Virus record (IMG/VR): IMGVR_UViG_3300010370_000190
Coordinates: 1 to 27,481 of that record
Length of the DNA stretch: 27,481 nt
Strand: one strand, 5' to 3'
Origin: a virus
Shown here: positions 1 through 8,500 of the stretch, piece after piece
How positions within the stretch are numbered: the first letter of the stretch is position 1
How the letters are laid out: each line of letters opens with the position of its first letter
Notes under the pieces: generated by a model
Told to the model about the DNA's origin: nothing
The model's input: only the letters and a program-made list of their open reading frames with translations
Databases searched by the model: none
Made by a program: the position numbers and the translations under genes

Positions 1-881
1 ATTCCAGCAACACTAATGTCAATTAATGGCGATCCTTCATTTGAAGCAACTGCAAGACCACCATGATTTGCTGTATTATCAGTTTCTGATACTCCGTCAG
101 TATACGCAGTTACAATATCTTTACTATTAACTAAAAGATCATTAAAATATGTCGATGTAATCACACCAGCAACATTTAAGTTGCCAGAAAGCCAAAGATC
201 TCTCCATCTTTGTGTTGAAGTGCCAAGATCGTATTGGTTAGTTGTATTTGGAACTAAGTTGGATACAAACTCACCACCAACATTAATGTCATCACTTGTG
301 TTGTCGCCAAGAACAATTGTTCCTCCATTAAATGTTACAGAACCAACAAAGGTAGAAACGCCAGCAACATAAGCATCACCAACAACAGAAAGTCCAGCAC
401 CTACTGTTAGGTTCTTATTAATTCCTAAACCACCATCAATCTGAACAGAACCAGTATCAGGATCTCCAAGAGTATTATCGGTAGTATCTGTAAAAGTTGC
501 AATACCTGAAAATACTGGATTTGCAGATCCACTTGACCAACTTAAGTTTCCACTTCCATCGTTTGTTAGAACAGATGATGGCGCACCTTGTGTGGCAGGA
601 AGTGCTAGAGATACATTACCTGCAAGTGCAGTATCCGGTGCTTTAATTTCAATATAATTTGAACCGCCATCAGTTCTTTCTACAAAACGAACACCACTTC
701 CAGTACTTGTAGTTTCTTTTGTCCAGTATCTATGTGATCCAAAAAACTTATTATTATTTGTGGTACTATCAATACCAACATAAAGATCATATGAATCGGT
801 AGTAAATCCAGGTTCACCTGCCCTTAAACCGGGCAAATTAGCAATAAGACCCCTCTTAAACTGCAATACTGGAGTTGCCAT
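1..881 (-). CDS. Tail-fibre-like virion structural protein (3' end outside window)
   Basis: The frame opens at ATG (881-879) and stays open to the window edge, giving 293 codons without a stop. The protein begins MATPVLQFKRGLIANLPGL. It contains 'FFGSHRYWTKETTSTGSGVRF' and, near residue 225, the motif LGTSTQRWRDLWLSG, which is common in phage tail fibres. The composition is rich in Gly, Ser, Thr, Val and Asn, as expected for a beta-structured fibre shaft. It is the last gene of the visible late block and has its own late-promoter-like sequence 20 bases upstream. From position and motifs it probably forms a tail appendage that contacts the host. The receptor-binding tip, if present, would lie beyond the window. 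The family is recognised by general resemblance to cyanophage fibre proteins, not by a catalytic motif. Confidence 0.85.
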   Translation of the reverse strand, partial: MATPVLQFKRGLIANLPGLRAGEPGFTTDSYDLYVGIDSTTNNNKFFGSHRYWTKETTSTGSGVRFVERTDGGSNYIEIKAPDTALAGNVSLALPATQGAPSSVLTNDGSGNLSWSSGSANPVFSGIATFTDTTDNTLGDPDTGSVQIDGGLGINKNLTVGAGLSVVGDAYVAGVSTFVGSVTFNGGTIVLGDNTSDDINVGGEFVSNLVPNTTNQYDLGTSTQRWRDLWLSGNLNVAGVITSTYFNDLLVNSKDIVTAYTDGVSETDNTANHGGLAVASNEGSPLIDISVAG

Positions 882-900
882 CTTATTTTACTTTTATTAA

Positions 901-909
901 TATTTATCT
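901..909 (-). promoter_or_regulatory. T4-type late promoter (AGATAAATA)
   Basis: The minus strand reads AGATAAATA, one mismatch from the T4 late consensus TATAAATA, and sits 20 bases upstream of the fibre ATG at 881. It overlaps the TAG stop of the 80-aa gene. Similar motifs at similar distances occur before several other genes here, which supports a real promoter. T4-like late transcription uses the phage sigma gp55. Confidence 0.6.
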
Positions 910-1150
910 AAAATAATCCTCCATCAAGAGAATCGTCAGCAATACCATCTGCTAAATCAACAACTTGTGCGGCATTTACATGCACATATTTCTGTGTTGC
1001 CGAATCATACATTAGAAATGTTCTATTGGAACGGCTGGTTATATCAATGTCATTTACCTCACTTAAGTAAATATCTCCTGTAGATGCTAAGTTTGAAGAT
1101 ATAACTTTAATAGCATTTTGTTGACCAACTCTTACTCTAATGTTTGCCAT
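908..1150 (-). CDS. Small tail-associated protein, unknown function (80 aa)
   Basis: An 80-residue protein starting MANIRVRVGQQNAIKVISS. The second half contains FLMYDSATQKYVHV followed by an acidic tail ending DDSLDGGLF. From memory, the 'MYDs.tqkYvhV' motif with an acidic D-G-F end recurs in marine T4-like phage tail and fibre proteins; no enzymatic motif is seen. Its ATG overlaps the stop codon of the upstream 112-aa gene by one base (TAATG), so the two are probably translationally coupled. It lies directly before the fibre gene, which suggests a small structural or adaptor role, but that is inference from context. Confidence 0.8.
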   Translation of the reverse strand: MANIRVRVGQQNAIKVISSNLASTGDIYLSEVNDIDITSRSNRTFLMYDSATQKYVHVNAAQVVDLADGIADDSLDGGLF

Positions 1151-1488
1151 TACTGTGTTACTCCTTTACTAACTAAAACCATACCTTCAACCACTCTAGT
1201 AGTGACATTATCTGTATCTAAAACTTTAATGTCATAAACATATCTACCCTCCTTTAGAGCAGATGTTTGTGATGTTGATAAACCGATTTTAATTTGTCCT
1301 GCACTTGCATCATAAACTGATGCAGTAAAAGTAGTAACTCCAGAACTTGCTGGATGTTTTCTCATTTGAGAAGAAACTGTATATCCTGTCAAATTTAATG
1401 CTGAATTTGTACTGGCATCCTCTAGGGTAAATACCTGACTAAAATCAGCACCAGTATTAACAATAATATTGCTTACATAAACTGCCAT
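1150..1488 (-). CDS. Small beta-sandwich tail/baseplate protein (BppU-N-like, 112 aa)
   Basis: A 112-residue protein starting MAVYVSNIIVNTGADFSQVF. The pattern of alternating hydrophobic strands, with ALNLTGYTV near residue 35, AGQIKIGLSTSQTSALKEG near residues 83-100 and YVYDIKVLD after it, resembles the immunoglobulin-like N-terminal domain of baseplate or upper-fibre proteins such as BppU. That family assignment is inferred from the strand pattern and is not certain. It begins 22 bases downstream of a late promoter and is coupled to the following 80-aa gene by a one-base overlap. It probably acts as a small virion or fibre-attachment protein. Confidence 0.82.
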   Translation of the reverse strand: MAVYVSNIIVNTGADFSQVFTLEDASTNSALNLTGYTVSSQMRKHPASSGVTTFTASVYDASAGQIKIGLSTSQTSALKEGRYVYDIKVLDTDNVTTRVVEGMVLVSKGVTQ

Positions 1489-1509
1489 CTTTATAAAGAA
1501 GGTTTTAAA

Positions 1510-1518
1510 TATTTATTC
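1510..1518 (-). promoter_or_regulatory. T4-type late promoter (GAATAAATA)
   Basis: The minus strand reads GAATAAATA, a variant of TATAAATA, 22 bases upstream of the ATG at 1488. It shares bases with the TGA stop of the 56-aa gene (1519-1517), so stop codon and promoter are superimposed. Confidence 0.6.
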
Positions 1519-1687
1519 AAAAATTTAATGAAGATATTGTTTCTTGCTGCTTCATGTATAACTTAATAGAAGTTTTAAGCATCTGCCTTAAAACTTCTAT
1601 ATCTTCACAAGAATCGATTTCTCTTACCTGCCTTTCATATTCAAACATTTTATCAATTGAATCAAGTTGAATTTGATTTGGATCCAT
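1517..1687 (-). CDS. Small hypothetical phage protein (56 aa)
   Basis: A short frame reading MDPNQIQLDSIDKMFEYERQ and ending QQETISSLNF. It is charged and mostly helical in character, with no membrane segment or signal peptide. It overlaps the 3' end of the upstream 69-aa gene by 26 bases in another frame and ends exactly where the next late promoter begins, so it fills an otherwise empty 170-base gap. The E/D-rich N-terminal helix followed by a 'KLYMKQQETI' end resembles small proteins at this position in marine T4-like phages, as far as I recall. The function is unknown; a small structural or chaperone-like helical protein is possible. Confidence 0.7.
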   Translation of the reverse strand: MDPNQIQLDSIDKMFEYERQVREIDSCEDIEVLRQMLKTSIKLYMKQQETISSLNF

Positions 1688-1871
1688 TAATTAACTCCTG
1701 AAGTAAAAGTTTAATCTCATCAATATCTTTTTTTATTTCTTCAATTTCTTCACCTTTTTTCTTTCTTTCATTCCTCATTTTAATATACTGGTTATATGCA
1801 TTTGCATCAGTATTTACAATTGCACCAGATTCTTCACGATATAAATTTTGATGTCCGTCTACCCTGATCAT
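1662..1871 (-). CDS. Small coiled-coil phage protein (69 aa)
   Basis: The protein starts MIRVDGHQNLYREESGAIV, using the ATG at 1871-1869, one base after the stop of the 1,215-aa gene. A longer frame from a TTG at 1886 would add five residues inside the upstream gene and is less likely. Residues from about 30 to 65 (MRNERKKKGEEIEEIKKDI, then DEIKLLLQEL) form a charged heptad-like helix, consistent with a coiled coil. Small proteins of this layout follow the large tail protein in marine T4-like phages, so a minor structural, trimerisation or chaperone role is plausible. No specific function can be assigned. Confidence 0.8.
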   Translation of the reverse strand: MIRVDGHQNLYREESGAIVNTDANAYNQYIKMRNERKKKGEEIEEIKKDIDEIKLLLQELINGSKSNST

Positions 1872-1872
1872 A

Positions 1873-4800
1873 TTATGCGAGAGCAATAACTCTTAAGTTT
1901 TTGAACAATGGGGCATATGCTTCATTTTCACCACTCATAACAATTTTAATTTTAAAGGCATTAAATTGCTCCAAATCATCAACAATAAATTGATATTCAA
2001 AAAATTCATTGGCACCACTTGCAGGAACGAATGCATCAGATTTACCATTATTTAAATTTTTATCAATTATTTCATCACCATAACCATCACCATCAGTATC
2101 CTTTAAGTTGTCATATCCAGGGAATAATTCATAAGACTGATCTACTTCCTTTGAATCGGGTCTAAACAATTGATATAAAACTCTAAAATCTGAAGAAGAG
2201 TGTCTGTAGGCATCTACTAAAACTTTTAAAGATGTTGCTGGTTGTTTTAAGTTGATTTTATTTGTAACGTATATTGATGAATGTGGGTCTCCAGTTAAAG
2301 CATTTACTCTACTATCAAATGCATAATCTGAAACAGGATTATTCAAAATGCTTCTAGTGAGTTCAATATTTGAACCAGATGCTAAGTTAATAACTGGGGA
2401 TAGTTCAGTTTTTTTGGTTGTTAAATTAACTGCCAAAGTAAAAGATCTATTATTTTGAAGTCCTGATAGACCAGGTTGATTCTGTTCATTGACTTTAGAT
2501 GCTACTAATCTTACCGAAGATAAACTATTTTCTTGGTTAAGATTAATAGGTTCAAAACCTTGATCAACGAAAGAAGCTTCATTTCCACCTACACTAGTTC
2601 CTGTAACGGTTCTAATTTGCGCTGTATAATCAGTATCACCATCATACTTTTCAATAATTAATTTTGGATTAATTTTATTAAATTGGACATTTTTAGAAGC
2701 ATATGCATCATTCTCACCTAGAGTATTAAGAGAATTGAAATTCAAAGTGGGTTTATCAGTTCTTGTAAATTGCAAATAATAGAAATCTGAATCTCTATTG
2801 ATTGAACTCATATCATGCTGTTTATTGATGCGTAATAAGGAAACACCGCCCAATTCATACTTATAAACTTGACTTCCAGAACTATGATTTTCTGGTTTTC
2901 CTCCATCAACAGCTTTACTGATAATGGTAAGAGTTCCTGCATCTCCTCCAGTAGGAGTAATGGCAGTGTATCCTAAAATTTCAGTATTAATTTTTATGTA
3001 TCCAGTATTAGCTGCTGATACTGCAACTCCTTCAAAAGTACTGAACAATGTTGTATTTGCAATCGAAACAGTAGTATTAGAAGGTACATAATCTGCAGTT
3101 AATGTTGTTGGTTCTATATTTGATTTAACACCATCAATAACAACCTTATTGCTTACAGAGTGCATTCCATGATCAAAGTGATTGACTTTGAAAACATTAC
3201 CTGCATAAAGTGAACCACCATATTGAACATTTGATGTAATTGTCGTTCCAGCTAAAGATACAAAAGTTTGACCACTCTGGTAAGAAAGTGGTTGTCCAAC
3301 TGTAAATTCTCCATTTACAACATTAGTCAAATATAAAGTATTAATACCATTAATTGTAGAAACAGTAATAGATGCTTTTTTACCTTTGCCTCCGACTTGA
3401 CTAGTCGTAATTCCTAATAAATCACCAACAACATATCCACTTCCAGAAGTAGTAATAGTAGATGAAGAAATTACTCCGTTAGAAATTCCAATCGTAGCTT
3501 TAGCGCCAGAACCAGATCCAGTTATTGGATACAAATCGACATCTGTATAAGTTCCAGTTACATCATATCCTGTTCCAATTCCAGTGACTGTAATGGTTGA
3601 AATTTCACTTCCGACTTGCTCAATAGTACCAACTGGTTCTCCAGTTGTAGTATCACTTACATTGGCACCAGGTACAAAAATATTACCCAAATTTGTTGTT
3701 GTTGTAAATCCAATTTTTAACTTTTGTGGATATGTTGTTATAGGATTATTACTTAATTTACTATATTTTGGTGTAATAGATTGATTGTATAGGTAAACAG
3801 TTCCACTTGTTTGATTGAAATTGCACTTATACAGTTTATATTTCAAATCAGATAATTGATCCGGAGTCCAAGTACTTGAGTTTTGTGATTTGAATAGACT
3901 TCCTTCAGCATTTTTCGAATATATGCTCTTTTCAGTTGCTGTTAAATTAGCAGCATTATCACCAACAATTTGCTCACCCATTGTTGCAACCCATACTGTA
4001 TATTTTGTGGTTGAAGGTGATTTGATTACAATTGCATATTCAAGTCCAGCAGATAAAAATATTGGGTAATCGAATGTAAATTTAGTTGGTACAACTGGAT
4101 TATCTGGATTTACATTAACATCTTCAGTTTGCTTTGTAACAGAAGCAATTTCTTCAGTTGTTGGAATTCCAAGTTCAACAGTTACAATAGATAGAGTGAC
4201 TGGTTGTACATCATCTTTTGTTGCAAAAAATACATCAGCAGAAGTTAAGAACATTCCAGTTGTATTGCCAGATTCAAGAGAATCAATATAAAAAGTTTGT
4301 GCTAAAGGATCAACTGGCGGGGGTGGTTTTTTAACAGTTACTGTAACTTGTTTTAGACCTTCAATAATTCCAGTCGCTTGATATGTGGCTTCTGCACTAC
4401 TGATGTTTGTAGAAATAGTGCTTGGGGCATCAATGTCACTAGATGTTAGTTTGAATGTTTTAATACCTGTAGTAAATTTGACAGGTGCTACTTTGTTTGG
4501 ATCAACTGCAGTTGTAGTTTGTGAATTAGATTTTCCATTACCTAATTCAATCTTTGGTTGTTCACCGTCATACGGGTCTCTAATGAAGAGAGAACCTTTC
4601 AGGTCACCAATACCATCTGAAATAAGTCTAATGTCATCTACAGTCGCTTCTGCAGAGCTACTTTGTCCTTTTAGTGTAAGTCCTTTCTTAATATATCCAC
4701 TAAACTCTCCAAGAGCCTCTTTAGCAAGAGACTGAATATCAATATTTAAAATAGTAGATGTATTACTATACGAAGCGTTTGTTAGATCTATAGTCTGATC

Positions 4801-5520
4801 ATATGGATTAAATTTATATTTTTTACTAACTGTACCAGAAGCTGCAGTTAAAGCACCTTCCTTGTGATTAATATCACATACTACTGCAGTAAATAATACT
4901 TGATCTCCATCAGTTCCTTTTACAGTTTCACCTGGAGTAAATACACCAGACACCATGGTTACTTCTATTAACTTTGGAATGATGTCCAAATTTTTACTTT
5001 GACCATCAAAGAAAAGATAATACTGCGTAAATGGAATAAACCCAGATGCATCAAATGCAATATTTCTTGATCTAATCCATTGATCTTCGTCTGTTCCTAC
5101 TTGACTATATTCATTATACTTATTTTTACCAATTACATTATCTGGATTTTGTTTGCTAATAAACTTCTTTACACTGGATTTAACTATAGTTTTTTTGCCA
5201 GTCTCACTAATAACAGTTTTAACCCAAGTATCTACTTCTGGTGTAAGTTTAATAGAACCAACATATTCAGTAACAGCATATGGATTTACATTTTCAACAC
5301 GAGTTGCTAATGGTTGTTCTTTATACAGAACCTCTTCATAGTTCAAAGTTACAATTTTTTTAGAATCATTAGAAGATTTATTGCTTAATTTTACATTTGG
5401 ATCCAATAAAGCATAACCTGTAGCTTGCACTAAAGGATCATCTAAGTTGAGCGATGAATTAGATGCTGCAACTTCGAGACCAATACTATTTACATTAGAA
5501 CTAGTTGTAAGAACTTTCAT
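1873..5520 (-). CDS. Large tail/baseplate structural protein, C-terminal half of the DUF4815-type architecture (1215 aa)
   Basis: A 1,215-residue virion protein. Residues 60-95 contain NYEEVLYKEQPLATRVENVN and a following strand ending 'TPEVDTWVK'. A proline linker (KPPPP, about residue 400) leads to DPLAQTFYIDS, a motif I recall from phage tail proteins just before a beta-sandwich domain. Around residues 640-725 are two glycine-rich GSGY modules. Residues 1141-1153 (DTDGDGYGDEIID) look like a calcium-binding loop. The C-terminus ends FKNLRVIALA. In other phages I recall that the YEE-QPLAT segment and the DPLAQTF domain follow a DUF4815 N-terminus in one polypeptide; here that N-terminus is on the preceding gene. 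It probably forms a baseplate-periphery or appendage component. It has its own late promoter. Confidence 0.88.
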   Translation of the reverse strand: MKVLTTSSNVNSIGLEVAASNSSLNLDDPLVQATGYALLDPNVKLSNKSSNDSKKIVTLNYEEVLYKEQPLATRVENVNPYAVTEYVGSIKLTPEVDTWVKTVISETGKKTIVKSSVKKFISKQNPDNVIGKNKYNEYSQVGTDEDQWIRSRNIAFDASGFIPFTQYYLFFDGQSKNLDIIPKLIEVTMVSGVFTPGETVKGTDGDQVLFTAVVCDINHKEGALTAASGTVSKKYKFNPYDQTIDLTNASYSNTSTILNIDIQSLAKEALGEFSGYIKKGLTLKGQSSSAEATVDDIRLISDGIGDLKGSLFIRDPYDGEQPKIELGNGKSNSQTTTAVDPNKVAPVKFTTGIKTFKLTSSDIDAPSTISTNISSAEATYQATGIIEGLKQVTVTVKKPPPPVDPLAQTFYIDSLESGNTTGMFLTSADVFFATKDDVQPVTLSIVTVELGIPTTEEIASVTKQTEDVNVNPDNPVVPTKFTFDYPIFLSAGLEYAIVIKSPSTTKYTVWVATMGEQIVGDNAANLTATEKSIYSKNAEGSLFKSQNSSTWTPDQLSDLKYKLYKCNFNQTSGTVYLYNQSITPKYSKLSNNPITTYPQKLKIGFTTTTNLGNIFVPGANVSDTTTGEPVGTIEQVGSEISTITVTGIGTGYDVTGTYTDVDLYPITGSGSGAKATIGISNGVISSSTITTSGSGYVVGDLLGITTSQVGGKGKKASITVSTINGINTLYLTNVVNGEFTVGQPLSYQSGQTFVSLAGTTITSNVQYGGSLYAGNVFKVNHFDHGMHSVSNKVVIDGVKSNIEPTTLTADYVPSNTTVSIANTTLFSTFEGVAVSAANTGYIKINTEILGYTAITPTGGDAGTLTIISKAVDGGKPENHSSGSQVYKYELGGVSLLRINKQHDMSSINRDSDFYYLQFTRTDKPTLNFNSLNTLGENDAYASKNVQFNKINPKLIIEKYDGDTDYTAQIRTVTGTSVGGNEASFVDQGFEPINLNQENSLSSVRLVASKVNEQNQPGLSGLQNNRSFTLAVNLTTKKTELSPVINLASGSNIELTRSILNNPVSDYAFDSRVNALTGDPHSSIYVTNKINLKQPATSLKVLVDAYRHSSSDFRVLYQLFRPDSKEVDQSYELFPGYDNLKDTDGDGYGDEIIDKNLNNGKSDAFVPASGANEFFEYQFIVDDLEQFNAFKIKIVMSGENEAYAPLFKNLRVIALA
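2062..2100 (-). other. Putative Ca2+-binding loop in the 1215-aa tail protein
   Basis: These codons encode DTDGDGYGDEIID (residues 1141-1153), matching the Dx[DN]xDGxxD spacing of EF-hand, dockerin and thrombospondin type 3 loops. Calcium binding is inferred from the motif only. Confidence 0.5.
3355..3600 (-). repeat. GSGY glycine-rich module in the 1215-aa protein
   Basis: This encodes two tandem units built around GIGTGYDVTGTY and TSGSGYVVGDLL, separated by GSGSGAKATIGISNG. The same unit layout is seen in gp8 (9856-10029) and repeatedly in the 4,051-aa protein. Confidence 0.65.
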
Positions 5521-5538
5521 ATTATTGTTTCTTTCTTA

Positions 5539-5547
5539 TATTTATTT
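5539..5547 (-). promoter_or_regulatory. T4-type late promoter (AAATAAATA)
   Basis: The minus strand reads AAATAAATA, 19 bases upstream of the ATG at 5520 and overlapping the TAA stop (5544-5542) of the preceding 1,201-aa gene. The A-rich leader (AAGAAAGAAACAAT) has no strong Shine-Dalgarno sequence. Confidence 0.6.
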
Positions 5548-8500
5548 AAGTGTATTTAAATTAGATCCATCATCAGGAATATCTATTATTTCTGCTGTGG
5601 TTTGTGGATCCATTTTTGCTTGATCCTGGAAATCATCTACAAAAAATCCAGTTTTAAACTTATCAAATCCCTCAGCATCTTTAACCTGTAAAGTTTTAGT
5701 GTCCAATTCGAGCAGAGATAGAGATGATAAAGATTCTAGTTTTTTAACTCTATCATCAATTTTTCCAATATCTCTCATCGTATATCTCTTATTATCAATT
5801 AATGTGACTTTTACATCACTGACATTATATAAGTAAGCTGGCATGGTAAGTTGTGCAAGTTCCATTGCATCCTCAATTCCAGCAGGAGGTTTTGGATCTA
5901 ATGCAGAAACACCCTTAACCACGGTAAAAGTGCCACTCTTATCTAAACATAATTTATCAATTCTGGGTAAATAATATTCATATCCAAGAACAGAACTTTC
6001 TAATGGTGCTGGAACCAAAGGAGGGCTACTACCTTCTGTAAGGAAATTTCTACTTGAAAATGCGAATGGTGACGATGTTGGTGTAGTTGTTGTGATTGGA
6101 ACAACTCTTGGTCTAAAGTCCAATGTATCTGATACTTTTGTTGCATCAGGCAGAACTGGAATAAACTCTTTAAACTGTGAAGACGGATAAGAATTTACTG
6201 TATAAACATCCCCTGTATCATTTGTAGGAACAACATAATGATCGTATATTACTAATATCTTATGTGAAGGAATATAATCATCTTTTATACGAACTATTTT
6301 TGAATAATCGTAGTATTGATCTTTTTGTCCTTTATCCAGAACAAAGTGTGATGCAATATTTTGATATACACCTTTATTTGATGTGACGACTATAGTTTCA
6401 ATATTAGATTCTTCAAAGGTAATATTTTCACCAATAATAAATTTATTAGAGTTTAAATAAACAATTAGTACCTTGGTGTTTGCATCTGTCGTTGGTGTTT
6501 TAACTATTTTTGCAATTGCACCACTATCTGCACCAAATATTTTTTCACCGATTATAGAATTAGTTCCCAAAGATAGACCAGTAGGAACTGTAATTGAATC
6601 AAAAAATGTATCTGCTGTTGGTTCGGTAGTTCCCAAAGATTCATAAATTGCAATTATTTTTGCAACATCGGGAACGTTTAAGCAAATTTCTTTATCTTGT
6701 ACTCTTGTTCCATAATACTGGTTAAATGTTAAACCAGAACCACTTGTATCAGATACTGAAGATGTTTTATCAATTACAAAATTCTGACATCTTACGTATT
6801 GCTTTTGCTTTTCTTTTATTGCTTGTTTTGTGAGTGTTGCATTCAAAATTACATCTGACTGAGAACCAGTTAGTCCTGTTATGTTAAGTGTTGAACCATT
6901 ATTTGATAAAGTAAACTGTTCCGAAGATAAAGGTGCGACAGTCCCATTACTGTAAATTACGCTGTATCTTTCTGCATCAAATGTATCAAAAAATGCACTT
7001 GAAATTCCCGTCTGGGATATATCAACTGTCATGGTTCCAATAGTTCCTGCAGTTGTTGATTCGCCAGTAATTTGTTTTAATATTTTTAATGTAGACGATC
7101 CTAAATTTACAGTTGAAACATTGCTAGAACCAAGTTTAGCATATAAACCTCCCTTATCTTGTAATAATGGAGATGCTATTTTAAATGTGCCACTGTATGA
7201 AGAATCTGGTAGTGCACCATTACATATACCAGATACTGTCGCAGTTGCTGCAAGTTGCATTGTTTCGCCAGTTGCAGAAACACTTACAACCTTATTGTAA
7301 TTTGGAACACTCTGACCAACAACTTGATATGAAATAATAGTATCAGTTTTAATCCCAGCAAAAAACTTACCGGGTGATGTTGCAATACCAGAGTTGTTTA
7401 TAAAAATTTGATCAGTAGCATTAAACTTCGGTGCAATTTTTTCATATAAATTGGTGTCTGCAGTAAATGTTGGATATCCAGTAGTTTGTTGATATACAGA
7501 TTTTACATCTTGAGCACCATAAACACTAATATTTTTAATTGTTCTTGATATTGTTGTAATTCCACTAATTGAAATTTGTTCTCCAATAGTAAATGAACCA
7601 GAAGTTGAATTTAATGTTAATATTGAAGATGATGCATTTACCGTAGTATATCCAGAAGCTCCGCTATTCAAACCTTTTATATAAGATGTTGAAGGACACT
7701 CTGCTGCGGTCAATGATTGGTTTAATTCAAGAACTGTGTATGTCTGAACATCAAATAGATACAAATCCCATTCAGATGCATTATTTGAATAAGGAGCGTC
7801 TGACAAATTGAATGCATAAACTCTAGCATCACCAATATAAGTCGTTCCAGATCCTGTAACGCCCTTTCTTTGATTAAAAAGTTTTATTGATCCTGAAGTA
7901 CTTAATCCTACAAAAGGAACTCCAGAAACATTATTTACCTTTACTAAAGAACCAAACTCAAATGGAACTAATGCAGAAGATACTACTGTTTTATCTCTAG
8001 GTTTAGATACATCTATAATTGTAGAGGATGTTTTTTCAATATCATATCCCTTTACATATGCTTTACCTGGACCAAATTTAATACACATTAAGTCATCACT
8101 TGGTGTATTATCTTGACTGGTCTTTTGTGATGACAAATATAAACCACCATTTCCTTCATTATTGTTTAAAGATTCTTTGATTTCAATATCATAATCTTTA
8201 ACACTGTAATGTCCAGATTCATCGAATGTTCTTGCTGCAAGATAATCTTTGATCGGATCGTCTTGTTTTTTTGGATTTAATTTTACAAGCTCTCCATTTT
8301 TAACTTTAAATAACTCAATAAATGATATATCATTATAATCATCTAGAGATTTTTTTGTTAGTTTTGTATATATCTTTAATCTATCTGCTCCTGGTGCTGC
8401 AAAATTTGAAAAACCTTTTGCATTATCATATAATGATGGGTCATCCTTTGCTGCTATTAATTCTTCATTAATTGATAGACCAACTCTATATGAAGAAAGA

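Noticed and set aside
181-372. Plus-strand frame of 63 codons
   Set aside because: It lies antisense inside the open tail-fibre frame, has a TTG start and no motif. The minus-strand frame runs from ATG at 881 to the window edge with fibre motifs.
1872-1886. TTG start adding five residues to the 69-aa protein
   Set aside because: It would overlap the end of the 1,215-aa gene, while an ATG lies one base after that gene's stop and gives the conserved-looking MIRVDGHQNLY start.
5520-5547. Frameshift or sequencing error splitting one DUF4815 gene
   Set aside because: The junction has a clean TAA stop, a late-promoter motif overlapping it, and an ATG at the usual 19-base spacing, the same layout as at other true gene borders here.
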